Positions 1-8,116 of a DNA stretch of 15,000 nucleotides are shown piece after piece. The notes beneath the pieces were generated by a model. It worked only from the letters and a program-made list of their open reading frames with translations, was not told the origin of the DNA and made no database searches. The stretch comes from Chromera velia (taxonomy: Eukaryota > Sar > Chromeraceae): contig JAHBMJ010000303.1 in NCBI GenBank assembly GCA_018398765.1, forward strand, positions 1-15,000, read 5' to 3'. Position numbers and translations under genes: made by a program. Positions within the stretch are counted from its first letter, which is position 1. Every line of letters starts with the position of its first letter.

Positions 1-599
1 GGGGGGGGGGAGCGAGAGAGAAGGAAAGAGAGCATCGAAATATCCGCACCCCTTGATTTGACACACCTGCACCCCCTCCGGACAGTCCTCCTGCAAGTGG
101 CGGCGAACTGGCGCTCGACGGGCAGCGACGCCGTCGCGTGGCGCAGGCCGACGACCCACGCGTGCACCAGCAGCGGCTGCTGGTTGTGACGGAGGCGCGG
201 TAATTCTGAGGGCAGTTCGGTGCATGGCAGGGAAGGTGGGTCGAGCGTGGGTGTGCCCCATTGATCAAGCAGTGCACTGCGGGCACGGAGGTGGTGGCCC
301 AAGATTGACGCAGGGTCTGCATCAAGACACGCACCGCACCTGTCGCAATGGGGACGGGTCTGTGTGACACACACCCGCGTGTGACTGTCTCTCGTTCGGA
401 GAAACAGAGGGGCAGCGCAGAGCTCACAAGGGAAGGTCGAATCACAGGTGGCCTGATGTGCTTCCAGTTCTCTGCGTTCCACTTCTCTGTGACAGGCACT
501 ACAGGAGAAGACGGCAAACGGGCAGTCCTGCTCTTGATGCCGTATCATCTCGTCTACGGATCCCACAAACTTACAGTCCCTCTCATTGTGTACACAGAC
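1..599 (-). CDS. TRAF-type zinc-finger array, 5'-continuous with a RING module in another frame; runs off left edge
   Basis: The minus-strand frame whose codons start at 599 is open without a stop to the window edge. It begins VCVHNERDCKF and continues with repeated Cys/His units: a DEMIRHQEQDC segment, then SCSACHREVERRELEAHQATC, then PCELCAAPLFLRTRDSHTRVC, then HCDRCGACLDADPASILGHH. The C-x2-C...H-x3-C spacing and the RRELEAH signature are typical of TRAF-type zinc fingers, which usually follow a RING finger and mediate protein interaction in ubiquitin-ligase or signalling scaffolds. The fourth unit lacks its final Cys: an Arg stands at H+4. The stretch after about 275 is GC-rich, not finger-like, and may be non-coding or an intron. 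The frame has no good start of its own and belongs with the RING frame at 554-1045. Zinc-finger identity is firm; gene structure is not. Confidence 0.7.
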
Positions 600-1045
600 C
601 CATCGGAAGCTCTCTCGAATGCCCTGGGAAACGGAAGTTGCGAGTTTGTCACATGAGTCGCTTCTCCCTTGCAGATAGGACACTTGAGGGGAGAGGGAAG
701 AGGGATTTTCTCACAGGAAGACTCCTCCTCCTTCGACTGGTTGTGCAATTGGAATGCATAGCAACGATCGACACACTTCTGGCAAAACATGTGACCGTCC
801 TCGCCCCCCTGGCAGTTCAGGACGTTCGGATTCTCGACAAGGGACAGACATAGGATGCAGATGAAACGTTGCACTTTGTCAACATCCTCTGCGTAAGCCG
901 CACAAAACATGTCCCGATACTCCACGTGCCGGGGCTTAAAGAGAGGCCCAGCGTTTGGAGGAGATGACAGTGCGAATGAAGAAGTCGACTCTGTTTGGGT
1001 GATTGTGCTTCGAGTCGAAAAGACCTTTTGCAGGAAATGAAACAT
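554..1045 (-). CDS. RING finger module of a RING-TRAF type protein (likely E3 ubiquitin ligase), frame broken at 3' end
   Basis: An ATG at 1045, preceded in frame by TAA, opens a 163-codon frame. Residues 63-125 show a RING finger: C63-x2-C66-x11-C78-x6-H85-x2-C88-x2-C91-x30-C122-x2-C125, including CILC, HMFCQKC and CPIC. The C-to-H spacing is longer than in a textbook C3HC4 finger, and residues 92-121 form a long Lys/Glu/Ser-rich loop. RING fingers recruit E2 enzymes for ubiquitin transfer. Residues NSQLPFPRAFERASDG then look like the linker that normally leads into TRAF zinc fingers. The frame instead ends in an unrelated tail and TAG, while the fingers continue in a shifted frame from 599. 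A second open frame (936-1166, GTG start only) overlaps the 5' part; I treat it as probable 5' UTR or an uncertain upstream exon. One missing base in the GGG at 599-601 would explain the break, as mutation or assembly error. Confidence 0.68.
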   Translation of the reverse strand: MFHFLQKVFSTRSTITQTESTSSFALSSPPNAGPLFKPRHVEYRDMFCAAYAEDVDKVQRFICILCLSLVENPNVLNCQGGEDGHMFCQKCVDRCYAFQLHNQSKEEESSCEKIPLPSPLKCPICKGEATHVTNSQLPFPRAFERASDGSVYTMRGTVSLWDP

Positions 1046-1483
1046 TGCGAGATATTACGAGGTCGGATTGAAAGGACAGTTCAACTGTATAAGGCTTGTC
1101 CAGGAAGTTGAACGAAGGTTCAGACGTAACGAAGCAGAGCAGGTGGCAGGAGCCGTCTCCGTTCACGCGCGTGCCTGTTTTTTTTTCCTATCGAAAAACC
1201 GGAATTTTGGAGGGCTAGAAAAACGAGTACATGGGTCGGGCAGTCAAGCGTAGTTAGTCCTCCCGGAGGGCTGCCCAATTTTTTTAGCAATTAGTATTCA
1301 TAGTTGTCCCAAAAGGCCGTTTATCGCTCGTTCAAAGGGTAGTTGACCTGCATTACCATGAAGGGCTGCCCAAATTTTGAGTGTATGAGCAGTAAGCAGC
1401 GGCTGGAGCCAGTTCCCCTGCGTAGATAGCTGCAACCCAGTGTCGAGAAGGACGCTGGCGAGGGTTAAGAGAGGTTGTAGGCA
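1046..1483. other. Intergenic stretch, no gene seen
   Basis: This stretch lies between the RING gene and the recombinase element. It contains a T-run at about 1178-1187, two copies of AGGGCTGCCCAA and a T-run after 1278. I see no coding frame that makes protein sense here, apart from the uncertain minus-strand extension of the RING gene up to 1166. Confidence 0.5.
1267..1373. repeat. Direct repeat AGGGCTGCCCAA, two copies 95 bp apart
   Basis: AGGGCTGCCCAA occurs at 1267-1278 and again at 1362-1373, each followed by a T-rich run. Each copy contains the palindrome GGGC-T-GCCC. They sit just upstream of the recombinase element and could mark an old element edge, but no matching copy was seen on the 3' side. 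Confidence 0.5.
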
Positions 1484-2221
1484 TTGAGGAAAAAATGGGG
1501 AAAACAGAGAAAACAGTTAGCAAAAACTGTATTCGAGGGTGAAGGTGAGATTCAGGTTGTGCAAGGTCAAATTTCAAGTTTTTTACTCGCTCGAAGGAAG
1601 CCGATGTCGGTCGAACAGGGACCGGCAGATGGTGAGACGCAGCAGAGGGACACTGAGGGTCAGAGCCTAGGGGGTGACTCAGCAGGTAGCCAGTAGGTTG
1701 GCCCGGTGGCTCAGCCAGATGGTGCGCCAACCGGGAGTGCTGGACATTCGGCTTCAGATACTCATACGGAGGAGGAAGAAGGTGACAAGGATATGGACCC
1801 TATATCTTGTGTACTCAAGGCTATTAAGGGACTGGATCCTACTCAACTGGACTAGTTCAGAAAGGAGCGCCAGAAGGAGGCTTCTGCTAAGTCTAAGCAG
1901 AAGGCTTCCAAGACAGCTCAACGAAGTGCTGCAGCGGCGTTGCAGGCCGCACGCGGAGGGGGATTAGCTTCTAGCAGCAGCGGAAGTCTAGGCAGAAGTA
2001 GAGAGGCTGGAGGTGCCCCTCGCGTGTTGGATACTACCATCGTCAACGCTGTGAGACCGCAGCTCCAGAACCAACGGAAGGGTTCGAAGGCACGTCTGGT
2101 TGACCACATCCCTGAGAAGGAGAGGGGGAAGAAGCGTCCCCTCGCCGAACCTACCCAGCGAGAGGATATCTCAGAGGATGAAGACGAAGATAAAGCATCT
2201 CGGCAGTCTAGCCGATTCTAA
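1484..2221 (+). pseudogene. Charged, low-complexity leader frame of the recombinase element, with two in-frame TAG codons
   Basis: A single reading frame runs from ATG 1484 to TAA 2219-2221, broken only by TAG at 1694-1696 and TAG at 1853-1855. The encoded chain is hydrophilic: a basic start (MRKKWGKQRKQ), a Gln/Gly/Ser-rich part, an acidic patch (THTEEEEGDKD), a lysine/alanine-rich helix-like segment around KERQKEASAKSKQ, and a Ser/Arg/Glu/Asp-rich end (SEDEDEDKASRQ). I cannot assign it to a named domain. It lies directly upstream of the recombinase relic, so it is most likely the N-terminal part of the recombinase or a gag-like accessory protein. Both interrupting stops being TAG may be chance decay. 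Other stop types interrupt the downstream relic. Confidence 0.45.
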
Positions 2222-2223
2222 GC

Positions 2224-3285
2224 TAAGTGAGATCCCTGTCGGCTAGGGCAGTAGCAGTGGGAGGACGCAACCTGTCACATTCAGGCGAGCTAGAGGACAC
2301 AGACCCAGTCGAGCTAAAAAGACATTGGTCACGAGCAGGGCTAGCGGCCACGGCCGACAGTATTGAAGACCAGGCACTGGAACTATCCACAAAAATCTGA
2401 TACTAAGCCATACTACAAAAACTGGAGCAGAGATGCCCGGGCATGCTCCCACTATCCTCCCCATTGGCGGTTAAGAATCAGAACTTAAGATAGCGTTCGC
2501 AACACTAGCTGGTACAAAAAGATATAAAATCGGCCTTCTTAGGGGGCAGTATCCTGGTGGCACCATGAGAAAGCACTAGATTCCCCACCATTCGGGGCGT
2601 ACGAATTATGCTACTTCTGACGAGGGCTAGAAAAAACAGTTAACAACTAGGTAAAAGTCAAAGAGACACTCAAGGCCACACAGTTTAGCAAAATGCTAGT
2701 GCACTGGCAGGCAGTGGGAACACGAGAGGCATTATGCAACAAGGTGATAACCATTTTAATATTATTCCCCACGAAATGGATAGGCGAAGTGTTACAGTTG
2801 AAAAAAGGGAACCTCGTATTCTAAACCAAGAAAGGAGTCGAACTCCTGCTATGCCATGTCCATCGTAGAAAAAACAATACCAAAGGGTGGGCCAGACATG
2901 CCCGCTCCCACTAGTATCAAACTTGGGGACACTCGTCAGAGAAGCAGTCCGCGAATTCCTAGCCGTAGCACCGCAGGAAGGACCTTTATTTCAGACAATG
3001 ACAGCCTTTGGAAATAAATGGTTGGGTAAGCCCCTAGGCCGCAACGTATTCCAGCGAGCCCTACAGAAAGCGATCACAGTAGCTGCAGTTCCAGAAGTTA
3101 CGCCGAGCGACCATACGATGTACTCATTAAGGTGTAGCAGGTTTACAGCTGCTGCAGCAAAGTAAGCACAGATCCCCCACGAAGTTGCAATCGATGTGAT
3201 TAGGCACAGTAGCACAAATACGTGGCTGGCATACCTTCTGCCTAACCTCCTGGACATCGCCGCATACATCCAAACCATCGCGTAA
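2224..3285 (+). pseudogene. Tyrosine recombinase relic, multiple stops and frameshifts
   Basis: Three segments together read like a phage-integrase-fold recombinase. The first (about 2224-2690) has an N-terminal core-binding look, LELSTKI-x-Y-x-AILQKLEQRC, but carries several stops. The second (about 2693-2910, another frame) reads ILFPTKWIGEVLQLKKGNLVF, resembling the catalytic-domain start where Arg I normally sits (here Lys/Trp), followed by VELLLCHVHRR. The third (2887-3285) reads GPLFQTMTAFGNKWLGKPLGR, then SDHTMYSLRCSRFTAAAAK, a stop, and AQIPHEVAIDVIRHSSTNTW. This matches the conserved H-x-L-R...A...G-IP...GH/W region, with His and Arg retained. Known members cut and rejoin DNA through a Tyr nucleophile; Tyr cannot be placed with certainty here. 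Identification is by motif pattern only. Confidence 0.6.
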
Positions 3286-4309
3286 TAGGGGCGTGGCGGT
3301 TGACAATGTGGGAGGTTGCAAGCGAACCGGAAACGCCAGCGCCCGCCCCACAGCACTAAGCAACCGACACGGGATGAAGCTAATCAAACAACGGCGTGAG
3401 TATGGTTTAAAAGGCCATGACTTAACTAACTGAGTTGTGGACTTGATAAGCAGTTTAACTAGGCAAGGCGCAGCTCATGCAGAGCTGTGGAGTCTGAAGA
3501 AACATAAATGCCGAGAAAGACTGGGGCGGATTCGAGCGGTCAGCCCGAAAGTCGGGCACCCGCCTCAGTTATTATGTTTGATCTCCTCCTTAAAGATCCT
3601 ACATTGTCAAATAGTTGTCCTTGACATACTGAGCAATCACCTAGGCGATTACTGAACACGCAGATGTAACAACATTTATGTGCATGCAGGCATGATTGGC
3701 TTCGAATCAGTCTTCGATGATACTTTTAACGATCAATGTTGGTTTTTCGATTTATTGTGGATCAACAAACTTATCGGCAAGTACGGTTTACCCCCCGGGC
3801 GCTAGTCAGATTTTGTAGGCTCTTTTATACCACCCACTGACCTTTTCCCATAAAAAAAACAAACCACCGGCAGCTTCCCACTCAAAAACCGCTTCATACC
3901 AGATTTTCCCCGAAAAATAGTATTTATATTATTATACATATATGTAGTGAAAAAGAAGTTTGTGAAAATAATGACATGGTTCTAGTAGAGTAGTAGTGAC
4001 TAAATATTGTACTATAAAATGATATGTTAAAATCATTTTAAAGTATTTTTTCTTTAAATTTTTCCTAAAAAAGAAATTTGAAGTCATTTATCCTCCATTG
4101 AAACATCTTGCTGCATCTGGCCGCATTTCCCTTACGCTAGCTGCTGGCACAGTGGCACATCAGAGTTAGAATCGTCCTGACCTGACCCAAACCGGTCACA
4201 GAGCGCCTTTTTCTTCCGAGTACACCGTTTAAGCTGTACACTTCACTTTTTGCACCCGTCTTCAAAGCTAGCTGCGACTCTACGTCCTCTTCTTCAGGAA
4301 GGCCCTTAC
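3286..4309. other. AT-rich non-coding region with two small hairpins
   Basis: No credible coding frame is seen. A perfect 5-bp hairpin CCCGA-AAG-TCGGG lies at 3544-3556 and a 9-bp inverted repeat TAAAATGAT / ATCATTTTA at 4015-4040 with an 8-base loop. From about 3840 to 4110 the DNA is strongly A+T-rich with homopolymer runs. A short more balanced stretch leads into the satellite. Confidence 0.5.
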
Positions 4310-5712
4310 GGCTGACCGCCTCACTGATTGGCTGACTGGCTGACTGACTGGCTGACTTGTGGAATGACTGGCGCTGACTTACTGGTTGACTGGCAGGCTG
4401 ACTGACTGGCTGACTTACTGACACTGTCAGACTGACTGACTGACTCACTGTTTGGCTCACTGACTCACTGACTGAGTGACTCATAACTCATGACTTACTA
4501 ACTGACTGACTTACATCTGACTCACTGACTGGCTGACTGACTGACTGACTGACTGACTGACTGATTGACTGACTGACTGACTGACACGACTCATGACTCA
4601 CTGACTGACTCACTAACTGACCGGCTGAGACTGCCTGACTTGCGGAATGACTCGCGCGGGCTGACTGGCAGGCTGACTTGCGCTGACTTACTGGTTGACT
4701 GGCAGGCTGACTGACTGGCTAACTTTAAGTTACTGACAGACTGACTAACTGACTCACTGTCTGGCTCACTGACTCACTGACTGAGGGACTCATAACCCAT
4801 GACTCATTGACTGACTGACTGACTGACTGACTGTCAGTGACTGACTAACTGAATGACTGACTGACTTACTAATTCACTGACTAACTGACTCTTTGACTCA
4901 TTGACTGACTAACTCACTGACTGACTAACTCACTAACTGACTCATGATTGACTGACTGACTGACTGACTGACTAACTGACTGACTGACTGACTGACTGAC
5001 TGACTAACTGAGTCAGACTGACTGACTGACTGACTGACTGACTGACTGACTGACTGACTGACTGACTGACTCACTGACTGACTCACTGACTCACTGACTG
5101 ACCGCGGCTGACTAACTGCCCGACTTGCAGAATGACTCGCACGGGCTGAGTGGCTGGCTGACTTGCGCTGACTTACTGGTTGACTGGCAGGCTGACTAAC
5201 AGGCTGACTTACTGACAGACTGACTGAGTGACTGACTCACTATCTGGCTGACTGACTCGCTGACTGACTGACTTATGACTCACTGACTGACTGACTGACT
5301 CACCGACTAACTGGCTGAATCTGGCTGACTCACTGGCTTACTGACTGACTCACTGACTGACTGACTGACTCATGACTGACTGACTGACTGACTGACTGAC
5401 TCTCCGACTGACTGGCTGACTGACTGGCTCACTGACTGACTCACTGACTGACTGACTGACTCACTGACTCACTGACTCACTGACTCACTGGCTGTCAGTG
5501 ACTGACTGGCTGACTGACTGGCTGACTGACTGGCTGACTTGCGCTGACTTGCTGGTTGACTGCCAGTGGCTGGCTGACTGGTAGACTGACTGACCGGCTT
5601 GCTGGCTGACAAGCTGACTGACTGACTGATTGACTGGCTCAGCCTGGCTGTCAGTGAGTGATTGACAGCTAGGATTGACGGAGGGGCTTACTGGATCTGA
5701 CTGGCTGTATAA
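4310..5712. repeat. Degenerate TGAC tetranucleotide satellite, about 1.4 kb, with a longer internal unit
   Basis: The region is built almost entirely from TGAC/GACT repeats, with frequent single-base variants (TGGC, TCAC, TAAC, TTAC). A non-periodic block beginning GCGCTGACTTACTGGTTGAC recurs at 4371, 4680 and 5165, with a weaker copy at 5541, each followed by a GGCAGGCTGAC-like tail or a variant of it. Spacings are unequal (309, 485, 376). This suggests segmental duplication inside the array rather than simple slippage. Open frames in it, such as the Ser/Val/Gln-rich minus-strand frame at 4137-4484, are products of the repeat. Confidence 0.95.
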
Positions 5713-5757
5713 CTGCCTCCGCTTTGCGTAGACGGCAGGACATGACAGGAGACCGTA

Positions 5758-5795
5758 GGAGACGGACGGAGACGGATTCTGACGGAAGGAGACGG
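5758..5795. repeat. GGAGACGG short repeats (three copies)
   Basis: GGAGACGG is found at 5758-5765, 5768-5775 and 5788-5795, separated by 2 and 12 bases, just right of the TGAC satellite. It is probably a further decayed simple-sequence edge. The rest of 5713-6060 holds CATA-type simple sequence near 5990-6040 and no credible gene. Confidence 0.6.
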
Positions 5796-6070
5796 TTTAG
5801 TCCCTCCCTCTACAAGTTGCAAAGAAAGGCTGGGCAGAACACTATCTTCATTTTGGATCTAGTCTCGGCTCCGGAGCCTTCGGTACAGACTGCCAAGTTG
5901 ATGGAAAAAACATGAGAAGACATTGAAAGACATGAGAGACCAGACTCATCAGGACTCATGCACAAACACCGATGATCAACGAACGATGCATGTACATACA
6001 CGCATGGGTCCATACACATGCATACATACACATATCACGTCATGCCTCCGACAAGGTCCATGCAAGCGGC

Positions 6071-6202
6071 GCCGGCCTTCGGCGCCCACCGGCAAGGTCT
6101 AGGCAGCGCTTCGGCGTCTATCGGCAGTGTCCGGGCGGCGCCTTCGGCGCGTACCAGCAGTTTCCCGGCGGCGCCTACGGCGCCTACCGGAAACTTCTCC
6201 GA
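6071..6202. repeat. GC-rich 33-bp tandem repeat, about four units
   Basis: Units at 6104-6136, 6137-6169 and 6170-6202 are each 33 bases, with a diverged and frame-shifted first unit at 6071-6103. The core is GGCGCCTTCGGCGC followed by TACCAGCAG-like sequence. In the plus frame the units read QRFGVYRQCPG, GAFGAYQQFPG and GAYGAYRKLLR, an 11-residue Gly/Tyr/Gln repeat. The enclosing open frame (5972-6292) has no recognisable domain. The block is much more GC-rich than its surroundings. It may be a minisatellite or a relic of a repeat-protein exon. Confidence 0.7.
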
Positions 6203-6448
6203 AGGCCCACCGACATCTTCCCATTTCAAAAACAGCTTTCTGACCACCACCCTGAGGTTACCGTAGCACGGTTTGACCTGTTTCTTTTTTAAGGGGCCCA
6301 GTCCATATTATTTTTTTAAGGGAAAATTTGACCCTACAGGACCATATATTATATATACATACAAGATGGTCCCGTAAATCTATTGGAAAGTCTAGTGGAA
6401 AGTATTCTTCTTCGAACGGCTCCACTTCTAATTGTCCCCCAACGCAAA

Positions 6449-6495
6449 CGGCAGCTCAGTGAGTTAAGCTGTTTGATCAATGAAATTCAAGTCCC
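6449..6495 (+). other. tRNA-like A-box/B-box pair, possible SINE head
   Basis: CAGCTCAGTGAGTTAAGC (from 6452) resembles a tRNA D-arm/A box, and AAATTCAAGTCCC (ending 6495) resembles a T-arm/B box. The boxes are about 12 bases closer than in a real tRNA, so this is not a functional tRNA gene. It fits a worn tRNA-derived SINE, but short box matches also occur by chance. Confidence 0.25.
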
Positions 6496-6560
6496 ACAAA
6501 ATCCCACAAAACTCCAATTTCCGTGAAATTTATGCTTTTCGGGGCGGCGGAACCACAAAC

Positions 6561-6694
6561 ACTGACTGCCGGAGTGGCGGTCACCGCCCACTCATCATTG
6601 CTGGGATATGCTCAGTATTATGCTGGGTGACTGAGACTCATCATTATATTAATAGTGATATTAATAGAGTCTCATATGGAATGTGACAGTCAGT
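6561..6694. mobile_element. Possible MITE: short element with terminal and internal inverted repeats
   Basis: ACTGACTG at 6561-6568 is matched by CAGTCAGT at 6687-6694, with the next bases also partly matching. Inside are two more inverted repeats: GAGTGGCGGT / ACCGCCCACTC (6572-6593, one bulged base) and TGAGACTC / GAGTCTCA (6632-6674) around an AT-rich core. Nested inverted repeats in about 134 bp without coding capacity fit a MITE or a foldback element. No target-site duplication is obvious, and ACTGACTG also resembles the nearby satellite. Confidence 0.35.
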
Positions 6695-6859
6695 AATGCT
6701 TGTATGTTTCTTTCCCATGTGCTTGCCTTTTGAGCAGCACGTTTTCGCACACCAACCCTCGTAACTAGCTAGACGAAAGTGGGCCATGATGGATGCGGGG
6801 ATATGGGAGCCGATTGAAGGGCAGAGGAGACGGAGAGGGAGGGGGTCGTAAACCTTGAG

Positions 6860-7216
6860 TTGAGGTCCTGGAGTAGGGATAAGAAGGAAGACAAAGCCGA
6901 AGAGAAGAAAACGGAGGCTTTTATCAAAATTCCAGAGAGTCTCAGACTGCTTGAAGGGCTAAGAATGGCTATTTTCAGAGGGCTTGTAGAGGGGATTCTT
7001 ATCCTTCAAGTGATTTTCCTGAATATTTTGGGAGGGTTGACAGACTGACTACACACGTTCCCTGAATTTTCAAAGACGTGCCGGCAGGTTTGGGAGGAGA
7101 TCAATAAGTTTACAGGAGCTTTGCAGGTAGCAGGTGTCTCTTCCAACAAAGTGTTCTTTGATCTACTACAGATTGAGCACTTTTTCGTTTTCTTTCTTGA
7201 GCTCTTTTGCTTCTAG
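6860..7216 (+). other. Open frame interrupted by one TGA, unknown
   Basis: One plus-strand frame stays open from 6860 to TAG at 7214-7216 except for TGA at 7046-7048. It reads a Lys/Glu-rich start, then RLLEGLRMAIFRGLVEG, then after the stop SKTCRQVWEEINKFTGALQ and SSNKVFFDLLQIEHFF. The composition is plausible for protein, but I recognise no domain. It may be a relic related to the broken frames just downstream, or chance. Confidence 0.25.
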
Positions 7217-7427
7217 TCCGTCAGGACCCTTTTTCTTTTATTGAAGTACTAGAATTTTTTTCAGATCCTCTCGTCTGCTGGTGCTAATCTGCTTTTCCTT
7301 TTAATTGATGGAGAAAAGAGGTTTAGGTCTGTGATCTGGCGAAGCCTTCTGTTCATTCGAGTGTTGAGAAACATGCAGTGCCACGATTCGAAAACGGAAG
7401 GTGATACGAGAAAAACCTGGAGGTATC

Positions 7428-8091
7428 ATGCCTCTCAACAATTTGCTGCGGGCGTTGTGTGTGGATGGCTCACCACCAGAAGAGGCTATCTGCACCAGGT
7501 CCTTGAATCGCTTCAATTCGGAATCCTCCCGATCGAATCCCACCGTAGCTGCAGCAGACGAAGATGATGAAGGAAAGTTTCTTAACTTTTTTCATCTGGT
7601 GCGTGCCACTTTGTGGTATTGCGGGAAGCATGGCGCCCCCTGTTTGTATAATTGGCTGAGCATCTACCATCGATTTACTCTGCGCGACGAGTTCAAAGCG
7701 ACAGAGCAGAGGTTCTTTTTTGATCCTGAGGCAAACGAGGACGCCCTGTTTCTGTTCAAAACAGCAGTCACCGATATTCACGAGGATGGAAACCCTAATA
7801 TATTCCCCTTCTAATATAGAGAACTACTCAGGTAGTTCGTTCGAAGATCTCCGCTTTATCAATGCCACATATCGGGTAGATGCCATCATTTGGACAGTGC
7901 AGAACCCCGCTGTGATGGTTACCGAGTATGTCAGCAGAGAGAAAGTCCAGATTCTGTCTGATATGCACCGACTGAACGAAGCAATATCGGAGGATCGCGA
8001 CTACACCGCTTTGCGTATCTTTATTGCGTGGTTGCAAGCAGCAAGCAAACCCCCTAGAGCTAATGTACACAACTTTCCTTGCCTGTGGTAG
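7428..8091 (+). pseudogene. Unrecognised protein-coding relic in two frames
   Basis: ATG 7428 opens a frame to TAA at 7812-7814. It is acidic in the middle (ADEDDEGKFLNFFHLVR) and then reads WLSIYHRFTLRDEFKATEQ and DALFLFKTAVTDIHEDGN. Near 7800 the protein-like signal moves by one base and continues to TAG at 8089-8091 as SSFEDLRFINATYRVDAIIW, VTEYVSREKVQILSDMHRL and DRDYTALRIFIAWLQAASK. The two halves have similar, ordinary globular composition and together would give about 220 residues, so a single-base indel in one gene is likely. I looked for a small intron that would restore the phase and found none with usable GT/AG ends. No family is recognised. It may be a host gene relic or part of a mobile element. 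Confidence 0.4.
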
Positions 8092-8116
8092 GCAAAAAAA
8101 CTCGTCCCCAGGATTG

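Larger units (their letters stand above)
1484..3285 (+). mobile_element. Decayed tyrosine-recombinase mobile element (Crypton- or DIRS-like)
   Basis: A hydrophilic leader frame (1484-2221) is followed by a tyrosine-recombinase relic (about 2224-3285) on the same strand. No reverse transcriptase or RNase H motif is visible, which favours a Crypton-like element over a complete DIRS element, although loss of those genes cannot be excluded. Many stops and at least two frame changes show the copy is dead. Terminal repeats were not identified, so the outer limits are those of the coding relics only. Confidence 0.55.

Noticed and set aside
458-853. Plus-strand frame of 131 codons
   Set aside because: It lies opposite the RING and TRAF zinc-finger coding sequence and has no domain of its own.
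1353-1730. Minus-strand frame of 125 codons opposite the element leader
   Set aside because: No recognisable features; the plus strand gives a longer continuous charged frame.
4137-4484. Minus-strand frame rich in Ser-Val-Ser-Gln repeats
   Set aside because: It is a direct translation of the TGAC satellite, which is open in several frames because the repeat lacks stops in that phase.
4310-5712. CRISPR-like array
   Set aside because: No constant repeat with unique spacers of equal length; it is a degenerate tetranucleotide satellite in a eukaryotic genome.
6449-6520. A genuine tRNA gene
   Set aside because: The A and B boxes are too close for a tRNA fold and I could not form an acceptor stem; kept only as a possible SINE remnant.
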